Positions 6,278 through 11,915 of a stretch of 15,134 bases of DNA are shown here, piece by piece. Origin of the DNA: JAVBNC01 sp031551765 (GTDB lineage: Bacteria; Desulfobacterota; Desulfovibrionia; Desulfovibrionales; Desulfovibrionaceae). The notes below the pieces were generated by a model. It did no database searches, was not told the DNA's origin, and saw only the letters and a program-made list of their open reading frames with translations. The first letter of the stretch is position 1, and each line of letters begins with the position of its first letter. The translations under genes were made by a program, and so were the position numbers. The DNA lies in the NCBI GenBank assembly GCA_031551765.1, contig JAVBNC010000133.1:1-15134 (forward strand). Reading direction: 5' to 3'.

Positions 6278-7672
6278 GTGTATACCGTACAGAAAAAAAC
6301 CGCCCACGAAGAGACCAAGGCTTTGCTTATCCAGGCTTTCCGCGACCGCCAATCCCTGTCCTGGGACCGTTACGACGCCATGCAGCCCCAGTGCGGCTTC
6401 GGCCGCCTGGCCATTTCCTGTACCGAATGCCTGGAAGGCCCCTGCCGCGTAAACCCCTTTGACGAAGAAGGCCAGAAAACCATTTGCGGCCGCGAGCGCG
6501 CGGACCTGGTGGCTAATTTCGTGCTGCAAAAAGCCTATGCGGGGGCGGAAGCCCTGACCGCCCTGGCCGGGGCTTCCGGCGCGGGTGAAAAAGCCGCGCA
6601 AGGCCGCTCCTGGAACGCCAGCGACAGTATGCTGGGCGCGGCGGACGCGGCCGCTGAGCTTGCCGCCCTAGCGCCCTGGATCGCCAGCGCCATGAAGGCG
6701 CTTTCCGGCACCAGGGCCGCGCCCGCGAGGCCCCTGCAAAGCGCCGTCAACTTTGGCGTGCTCCAGGACGGCAAGGCCAATATCGCGCTGCACGGGCACC
6801 TGCCCGCCGCCCGGGTGAAAGAATTGCTGGAAGCGGCCAAGGGCGGCGCCGTCAATATCGTGGGCCTTTGCGGTTCCGAAGGCTATTTCGGCCTGCCTCT
6901 TCTGGGCAACTACGGCTCGCAGGAACTCGCGCTCATCAGCGGCAAGGTGGATCTGCTGATCACGGGCAGTCAGTGCGTCATGCCCGCCTGCAAGCGTCTG
7001 GCGGAAACCCTGGGCGTTCCCGTGCTGGCGGCTGTCTCGCTGGGCTCTGCCAAGGCCGTGCAGGAAGCCTTTGCCAAGGCCGAAGCGCGCGCGAAAAACA
7101 GAAAAGCCATGAAAGCCCCGTTGGGCGCGGTTCAGGCTTTCAGCACGGGCTTCAGCGCGGCTTCCTGTGCGGATTTATTCGCGGCTCTGGAAAAGGGCGT
7201 GGCCAAGGGCGGCGTGCGCGGGCTGGCCTATGTCGGCGGCTGCGGCAGCATCGCCCACACCCAGGACGCGGACCTGGTCAAGCTGGCCAAGGACCTGCTG
7301 GACCAGGGCTATGTGCTGGCCACGGCCGGGTGCGCGGGAACGGCGCTTGCCAGGGCGGGTCTGTGCGACGCGGGTTGTAAGGACGTCCCGGAAACCTTGC
7401 GCGCCGCCGTGCCCGCCGCGTTTCCGCTGGTTCTGCATTTGGGCGCCTGCCACGATGCCGCCGTCTTCATGGACCTGGCGGCTCAGTGCAAGGCCAAGAA
7501 TATCCCGATGCTGGCCGTGGTGCCGGAACCCGTGCACAGCAAGGCCGTGGCCGTGGCCGTGGGCCTGGCGGGCGGCGGCGTTCCCACCTATCTGGATTCA
7601 GAGCTGTTCTCCTGGCTGCCGGAAAACATGCTGAACGGCATGTTGCGTCCGCTCAGCGCACTTTCGCAATAG
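6278..7672 (+). CDS. cooS: Short CooS-like carbon monoxide dehydrogenase (mini-CODH)
   Basis: This is a 464-aa homologue of the Ni-Fe CO dehydrogenase CooS, which is usually about 630 aa. The N-terminal cluster-B cysteines are C48, C51, C56 and C70. C39, a D-cluster ligand in CooS, is present, but the partner position 47 is Ser. The long helical segment with the HSDHG-type His relay is missing. The C-cluster half is retained: the HGH motif (172-174), C198 in GLCGSEG, C233 in SQCVMP, C322 in GGCGS, C352 in AGCAGTALARAG and C391 in LGACHD. K422 in HSKAVAVAVGL aligns with the catalytic lysine. The CooS pair CC is a single Cys (C198) here, in a loop shortened by about four residues. The start is GTG with AGGAG 6 bases upstream. 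CO oxidation is plausible, but the missing parts could mean a different reaction. No Ni-insertion genes (cooC/T/J) are in the window. Confidence 0.85.
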   Translation: MYTVQKKTAHEETKALLIQAFRDRQSLSWDRYDAMQPQCGFGRLAISCTECLEGPCRVNPFDEEGQKTICGRERADLVANFVLQKAYAGAEALTALAGASGAGEKAAQGRSWNASDSMLGAADAAAELAALAPWIASAMKALSGTRAAPARPLQSAVNFGVLQDGKANIALHGHLPAARVKELLEAAKGGAVNIVGLCGSEGYFGLPLLGNYGSQELALISGKVDLLITGSQCVMPACKRLAETLGVPVLAAVSLGSAKAVQEAFAKAEARAKNRKAMKAPLGAVQAFSTGFSAASCADLFAALEKGVAKGGVRGLAYVGGCGSIAHTQDADLVKLAKDLLDQGYVLATAGCAGTALARAGLCDAGCKDVPETLRAAVPAAFPLVLHLGACHDAAVFMDLAAQCKAKNIPMLAVVPEPVHSKAVAVAVGLAGGGVPTYLDSELFSWLPENMLNGMLRPLSALSQ

Positions 7673-7701
7673 GACGAGGGTCCTGATACCAAGGAGAACC
7701 T

Positions 7702-8958
7702 ATGTATATCATCATCGGACAAGGGGCGGCGGGAACGGCGGCGGCCAAGGCGCTGCGCGGTTTTTCCCCGCAGGCTCCCATCCTTATGCTCAGTTGCGAG
7801 CGCGAGTCTTTTTACAACCGCATCGAGCTGCCCGCCGTCATTGCGGGCGAAACGGAGCCGCAAGCCATAACCGTGCACGACGAAGCCTATTTCGCGGACC
7901 TGGGCATCCAGTGCCGCCTGGGCGAAAGCGTAAAAAGCCTGGATACGGAAGGCCATATCCTGACCCTGGTTTCCGGCGAGCGGCTGACGTACCGGAAACT
8001 GCTGCTGGCCACGGGATCCGTTCCGGCCGTGCCGCCCGTGGACGGGTTGGACGGACCCGGCGTGTATTCGCTGTGGACCCTGGAAGACGCGCGCGCTATC
8101 CGCAAGGCGGCGGAAAAGGGCGGCCGCGCCGTGGTCATCGGCGCGGGGCTCATCGGGCTGAAAAGCGCCCTGGCCCTGAACTGCCTGGGCCTGGACGTGA
8201 CCGTGGTGGAACGGGAAGCGCACATCATGCCCCGCCAGTTGGACGAAACGGCGGCCGCCCTGGTTGCCAAGGGCATCCAGGAGGCGGGAGTCATCCTGCG
8301 CACCGGTTGCGCCGTGCGTTCCGTCAGCCGCAAGGGGAACACCGTGACCGCCCTGGTGCTGGACGACGGCCCGCTGCCCTGCGACTTTATCGTCACGGCC
8401 GTAGGAGTGCGCCCCAACGCGCGGTTGGCCAGGGAAGCGGGTCTGGACGTGGGGCGCGGCATCCTGGTGGACGGCTCCGGCCGGACCTCCGACCCGGACG
8501 TTTACGCCGCCGGAGACGTGGCGGAAATCCGCGGGGAAGAAGGCGCTGTGAACCGCGTCCCGGCCATCTGGCCGGTGGCCGTGGAGCAGGGCAGGGCGGC
8601 CGCGGCGGCCATGACCGGCAACGCCGCGCCCGAAGTGACGTCCGTGGCCATGAATTCCGTGGAATTCGCCGGGGTGCCCGTGGCTTCCGTGGGCGATATC
8701 ACCGAGCGGGAAGGCGATGCCGTGCTGGTTTCGGAACAGAACGGCGCCTACCAGCGTCTGGTGCTGCACGGCAACGTGCCGCGCGGCGTGCTCTGCGTGG
8801 GCGATATCAGCCGTATCGGCGTGCTGGGCAACTGCGTTGCGCGGCAAACCCCCTTGCCCGCCTGCGACCCTTTGGCGGCGCATTTCAGCTTTGGCGACCT
8901 TTTGTTCCCGGGGACGAGAAAAAGCCCGTCCCCCATGGAGTATGCCCATGCGAATTGA
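7702..8958 (+). CDS. FAD-dependent NAD(P)H oxidoreductase (FNOR, CODH-associated type)
   Basis: This is a 418-aa two-dinucleotide-fold flavoprotein of the NADH:rubredoxin oxidoreductase / nitrite reductase-like family. The FAD motif is GQGAAG (6-11), ATGS is at 103-106, the NAD(P) motif is GAGLIG (147-152), and the second FAD motif DPDVYAAGDVAE is at 264-275. No CxxxxC redox disulfide is seen, so it is not a thioredoxin-reductase-type enzyme. AAGGAG sits 6 bases before the ATG. In several anaerobes a CooS-CooF-FNOR gene trio moves electrons from CO to NAD(P)+, and the order here (ferredoxin, CODH-like, FNOR) fits that. The gene starts 29 bases after the CODH-like stop and overlaps the next gene by 11 bases, indicating tight coupling. 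Pyridine nucleotide preference is not evident. Confidence 0.88.
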   Translation: MYIIIGQGAAGTAAAKALRGFSPQAPILMLSCERESFYNRIELPAVIAGETEPQAITVHDEAYFADLGIQCRLGESVKSLDTEGHILTLVSGERLTYRKLLLATGSVPAVPPVDGLDGPGVYSLWTLEDARAIRKAAEKGGRAVVIGAGLIGLKSALALNCLGLDVTVVEREAHIMPRQLDETAAALVAKGIQEAGVILRTGCAVRSVSRKGNTVTALVLDDGPLPCDFIVTAVGVRPNARLAREAGLDVGRGILVDGSGRTSDPDVYAAGDVAEIRGEEGAVNRVPAIWPVAVEQGRAAAAAMTGNAAPEVTSVAMNSVEFAGVPVASVGDITEREGDAVLVSEQNGAYQRLVLHGNVPRGVLCVGDISRIGVLGNCVARQTPLPACDPLAAHFSFGDLLFPGTRKSPSPMEYAHAN

Positions 8959-9706
8959 CAAAACCAAATGCGGCGGCTGCGGCGAATGCGCCGAACAGTG
9001 CTCCCTCGGCGACATCACCCACCGCCGCAGAGACGCGAAAACCGGCCGTTTTTATTACCAGATCAACGAGGACGAGTGCGTGGAATGCGGCTCCTGCCTG
9101 CGCGCCGACGTGTGCAAGACCGGCGCGCTGCACATGCCGGAACTGGAATACCCCCGCAATCTGCGGGCGCATTTCAGCGACCCGCTGGTGGAGCACCCCG
9201 GCACCGGCGTGCGCGGCCGGGGCACGGAAGAGGTCAAAACCCTGGAAGTGACGCGCCGCCTGCCGGACGGGCACGTGGCCATTTCCTGCGAAATGGGCCG
9301 CCCCGCCGTGGGCACGCGTTTTTCCGAAGTGCAGAAGCTGACCATGGCTCTCGCCAGGCTGGGCGTGGAATTCGAACCCCAGAACCCCTGCACCCAGCTC
9401 ATGGACGACCCGCACGCGGGCACCTTTAAAAAAGACGTGCTCAACGAAAAAGTGCTGTCCGCCATTGTGGAAATGACTCTGCACCTGGACATGGCCCCCA
9501 GCGTGCTGCAAGCCATCCGCGAAGTCTCCGGACAAGTGAACTGCCCCTTCAGCGTGGCGCTTATTTCCTTGCTGGACGAGCACAAGAACACCCCGGCCAC
9601 CGAACTGCTGGCCAAACTGAACTGGGTGCCCAGGCCCAACGTCAAGATGAACACCGGCCTCGGCCGCCGTCCCGGCGAAACGGTCAGCCCCGGAGCAAGA
9701 GCATGA
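8948..9706 (+). CDS. 2x[4Fe-4S] ferredoxin with unrecognised C-terminal domain
   Basis: The protein has 252 aa. The N-terminus (1-60) is a dicluster ferredoxin: C8/11/14/18 and C44/47/50/56, the last gap being five residues rather than three. Residues from about 80 to 240 form a domain I cannot name, with the motif GTGVRGRGTEEVKT (85-98), EMGRPAVGTRF (115-125), and C114, C148 and C199. The start at 8948 is chosen because GGAG lies 7 bases upstream, whereas the in-frame ATG at 8942 would leave only one base. The gene overlaps the FAD oxidoreductase gene by 11 bases and its stop overlaps the next start (ATGA), so the three products are probably made in fixed ratio. A role as electron carrier or adaptor between the CODH-like/FNOR module and the following paralogues is inferred from position only. 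Confidence 0.8.
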   Translation: MRIDKTKCGGCGECAEQCSLGDITHRRRDAKTGRFYYQINEDECVECGSCLRADVCKTGALHMPELEYPRNLRAHFSDPLVEHPGTGVRGRGTEEVKTLEVTRRLPDGHVAISCEMGRPAVGTRFSEVQKLTMALARLGVEFEPQNPCTQLMDDPHAGTFKKDVLNEKVLSAIVEMTLHLDMAPSVLQAIREVSGQVNCPFSVALISLLDEHKNTPATELLAKLNWVPRPNVKMNTGLGRRPGETVSPGARA

Positions 9707-10341
9707 CCCACACCTTGCACCGCCAGGGCACGGAAGAGAACCTGTCCAACGACTTTGTCATGCACTACAAGTTCGCCCGGGGCTTCACGGACAAACCCTA
9801 TCCCACGGAAAAGCTGCAGCGCTTTTTCGATATCGTGCACGGCTACGAGAACATCGTGAACAGCGGGGAACTCAAGACCGGCAACCAGTACCAGCACGAG
9901 CTGGAAGAGCTGCGCACCAACATCTACACGCCCTGCGCCGTGTTCACGGACCAGGACGTGGTCACGGACGTCATCAGGGACATCAAGAAAGCGGACATGG
10001 GGCTTTCGCTCACGCTTTCCGGGCTGACCAAGAAGCTTTTCGAGTGCTGCGACCAGGCCCAGGTCAAACCCTACGCCATAGAGCATTCCCTGGGCGTGGA
10101 AGGGGACCGGGCCAAGCTGCCGCCCGCCGAGCTGCTGGAACTGACCACCATGTGCGGCCACGCCATGGTGGCCAAGGGCCTGATCTACAGCCTGATCCGC
10201 AAAATCAAGGCGGGCCGCGTCACGCCGGAAGAGGCGGGCATAGAGCTGGCCAAGCCCTGCCAGTGCGGGGCCTTCAACCCGGTGCGCGCCGCCGCGTTGC
10301 TGGAAGAAGCCTGCGCCCTGCACTGCGTTCCGGAATCGTAA
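9703..10341 (+). CDS. Conserved hypothetical protein, tandem paralogue 1
   Basis: This is a 212-aa soluble protein with no signal peptide or membrane segment, of a family I cannot name. Conserved features shared with its neighbour are MTHTLHRQGTEENLSNDFV at the start, GLSLTLSGLTKKLF (100-113), CC at 115-116, TTMCGHAM with C151, and KPCQCGAFNPVRA with C186/C188, then C204 and C208. The cysteine arrangement and His-containing motifs could bind an Fe-S cluster or metal. ATG overlaps the previous stop (ATGA) and GGAG lies 7 bases upstream, so it is translationally coupled to the ferredoxin-domain protein. The operon position suggests a partner of the CODH-like enzyme. I have a faint memory of similar uncharacterised proteins in archaea and anaerobes, which needs a search to confirm. 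Confidence 0.8.
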   Translation: MTHTLHRQGTEENLSNDFVMHYKFARGFTDKPYPTEKLQRFFDIVHGYENIVNSGELKTGNQYQHELEELRTNIYTPCAVFTDQDVVTDVIRDIKKADMGLSLTLSGLTKKLFECCDQAQVKPYAIEHSLGVEGDRAKLPPAELLELTTMCGHAMVAKGLIYSLIRKIKAGRVTPEEAGIELAKPCQCGAFNPVRAAALLEEACALHCVPES

Positions 10342-10346
10342 GCAAA

Positions 10347-10378
10347 ATCGGACGGCGCGGTCCGATCTGTCCGCGCCG
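10347..10378 (+). other. Mutually exclusive hairpins between the two paralogues
   Basis: ATCGGAC (10347-10353) pairs perfectly with GTCCGAT (10360-10366). Alternatively CGGCGCGG (10353-10360) pairs with CCGCGCCG (10371-10378). The two stems share bases and cannot coexist. A weak CCCTTTT follows at 10388-10394. This could act as an attenuator or RNA-processing site that sets the relative amount of the second paralogue. Confidence 0.4.
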
Positions 10379-10425
10379 CCCGGAAAACCCTTTTGCCGCG
10401 CACCCGCGCCAAGGAAGAGGGAACC

Positions 10426-11064
10426 ATGACCCACACACTGCACCGTCAGGGCACGGAAGAGAACCTGTCCAACGACTTTGTCATGCACTACAAGTTCACC
10501 AAGGGCTTCAACGACAAGCCGCACCCCACAGAGAAAATGACCTGGTATTTCGACCTGGTGCACAGCCGCCCCCTGGTGAACAGCGGCGACCTCAAGGTGG
10601 GCAACCAGTTCGAGCGCAGCCTGGAAGACATGCGCAACTGCAAAATGTACACCCCCCACGCCGTGTTCACGGACGAGGACACGGTCACGGAGGTCATCAC
10701 CGAAATCAGAAAAGCGGACCATGGGCTTTCGCTCACGCTTTCCGGTCTGACCAAGAAGCTTTTCGCCTGCTGCGACAAAGCGGGCATCAAACCTTACGCC
10801 ATAGAGAATTCCCTGGGCATTCTCGGCGACAAATCCAAGGTTCAGCCCCAGGCCGTGCTGGATATCACCACCATGTGCGGCCACGCCATGGTGGCCCAGG
10901 GCGTGGTCCACAGCATGATCCGCAAGATCAAGCGCGGCCTGATCACGCCCAAGGAAGCGGGCGAGGAACTGGCCAAACCCTGCCAGTGCGGGGCCTTCAA
11001 TCCCGTGCGCGCCGCCATGCTGCTGGAAGAAGCCTGCGTGCTGCACTGCGTTGTGGAACGGTAA
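10426..11064 (+). CDS. Conserved hypothetical protein, tandem paralogue 2
   Basis: This is a 212-aa protein, roughly two-thirds identical to paralogue 1 by eye and of exactly the same length. It keeps the same opening (MTHTLHRQGTEENLSNDFV), the GLSLTLSGLTKKLF segment, the CC pair, TTMCGHAM, KPCQCGAFNPVRA and the two C-terminal cysteines. It differs most at 40-75 and in having His rather than Cys at position 78. The first 75 bases differ from the other copy at only three positions, consistent with tandem duplication and later exchange or strong constraint. ATG 10426 follows a purine-rich ribosome site (AAGGAAGAGGG). The frame is open to a TTG at 10393, which is not needed. It may form a heteromer with paralogue 1. 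The gene ends just before repeat B copy 1. Confidence 0.8.
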   Translation: MTHTLHRQGTEENLSNDFVMHYKFTKGFNDKPHPTEKMTWYFDLVHSRPLVNSGDLKVGNQFERSLEDMRNCKMYTPHAVFTDEDTVTEVITEIRKADHGLSLTLSGLTKKLFACCDKAGIKPYAIENSLGILGDKSKVQPQAVLDITTMCGHAMVAQGVVHSMIRKIKRGLITPKEAGEELAKPCQCGAFNPVRAAMLLEEACVLHCVVER

Positions 11065-11072
11065 GAGTATAT

Positions 11073-11157
11073 TGTCGAAGCCAATTAAGAGTGAGAGTAG
11101 GGCGCTGCCCTACACCCGCAAGTGGGGTGACCCCCCTTGACCCCGCGACAGGGGACA
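11073..11157 (+). repeat. Gene-end repeat family B, copy 1
   Basis: It begins TGTCGAAGCC and contains two stem-loops: GTAGGGC-GCT-GCCCTAC (11097-11113) and an imperfect GGGG/CCCC stem near 11120-11138, with a final CCC/GGG pair. The minus-strand sequence at 11313-11220 repeats the same order of elements with clear similarity. It starts 9 bases after the stop of paralogue 2, in the gene's orientation, and may end or protect the transcript. Confidence 0.7.
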
Positions 11158-11219
11158 ATCTTCGCGCGCGGTGGGCATCCAACCGCGTGCAGACACAGAG
11201 GAAGAGTTTCGAGTAAGCT

Positions 11220-11313
11220 ATCCTGTCGTCAACACCCTGAATGGGTTCCAAGGGGCGTGCCCCTTGGCGGGTGCAGGGCAGCGCCCTGCTCTCATTCTTG
11301 GATGGCTTCGACA
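11220..11313 (-). repeat. Gene-end repeat family B, copy 2
   Basis: Read on the minus strand it begins TGTCGAAGCC. It contains the perfect stem-loops GCAGGGC-GCT-GCCCTGC (11273-11289) and CCAAGGGGC / GCCCCTTGG (11248-11267), then ACCC-ATTCA-GGGT. It starts 5 bases after the TetR stop. With copy 1 it makes a convergent pair, so the two operons meet in a symmetric terminator-like region with about 60 bases between. Confidence 0.75.
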
Positions 11314-11318
11314 GCTAT

Positions 11319-11915
11319 TTAAGCCAGCAGCAAAGCCAGGGCGCGGCAGACTTCGTCCGCGTAGGCATTCTGGTCCAGGTTCGGGTTCAGGGCTTTGCGG
11401 TGGCAGTAGCCGTACAGGAGCAACAGCGCCACTTCCACGGTGGCGTTGATTTGTTTCGCGGGCAGATCCGGCTTGAAGCGGGCGCAGAGTTTCCGGAGCT
11501 GCTCTCGGGAAAGCAGGTCCAGGTCGCGCACCGTGGCGGTTATCTGGGGGTTGCGGCCCAGTTCCGCCATAATGTCGTGGATGAGGGAAAGCTGCTGTTC
11601 GTCGCTGATCTGGCGCACTTCCTTACGGGCCTGCTCCTGCAGGGCGCGGACCAGGGCGGGCAGGCTGTCCGTGTTTTCTCCCATTTCCACGAACAGGGTG
11701 GCGCACTCCTGCCCGGCAAGGGCGCTGATGATGTCCTCTTTGCTTTTGAAATAGTTGTAGATATGGCCGACGCTCATGTTCGCGGCCGCGGAAATTTCCG
11801 CCATGCTGGTGTTGTGGAAGCCGCGCTGCACGAAACAGCGTTCCGCCGCTTCCAGAACCTGGCGCCGCCGTTGCTCGGCGCGGGCTTCGTCCTGGTGTTT
11901 CTTAACTTTTACCAT
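11319..11915 (-). CDS. TetR-family transcriptional regulator
   Basis: The product is a 198-aa repressor-type protein. The N-terminal TetR helix-turn-helix is clear: EAAERCFVQRGFHNTSM, AEISAAANMSVGHIYNYF and KSKEDII at about 22-65. It is followed by a variable helical ligand domain. The start overlaps the end of the RND pump gene by 14 bases, with GGGGG a few bases upstream, so it is translationally linked to the pump rather than divergently placed as acrR/nalC-type regulators often are. It probably represses the efflux operon in response to a pump substrate; its operator would lie upstream of the pump or adaptor, outside the window. It ends 5 bases before repeat B copy 2. Confidence 0.92.
   Translation of the reverse strand: MVKVKKHQDEARAEQRRRQVLEAAERCFVQRGFHNTSMAEISAAANMSVGHIYNYFKSKEDIISALAGQECATLFVEMGENTDSLPALVRALQEQARKEVRQISDEQQLSLIHDIMAELGRNPQITATVRDLDLLSREQLRKLCARFKPDLPAKQINATVEVALLLLYGYCHRKALNPNLDQNAYADEVCRALALLLA

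Noticed and set aside
6278..7672. Hybrid cluster protein (Hcp) as an alternative identity
   Set aside because: The GPCR-type N-terminal cysteine block, SQCVMP, AGCAGTALARAG and the LGACHD/SKAVAVAVGL region follow CooS rather than Hcp. A shared ancestry remains.
7588..9018. 476-codon minus-strand frame and the overlapping 485-codon plus-strand frame at 7794-9251
   Set aside because: Both are shadows of the FAD oxidoreductase gene. They have low-complexity Arg/Gly/His composition and no motifs.
9055..11046. 663-codon open frame on the minus strand
   Set aside because: It is antisense to the ferredoxin-domain gene and both paralogues. Its apparent internal repeat only mirrors the tandem duplication.
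11065..11318. Possible small gene or CRISPR-like array between the convergent operons
   Set aside because: The repeats are two inverted copies of one hairpin element, not regularly spaced direct repeats, and no frame has a ribosome site.
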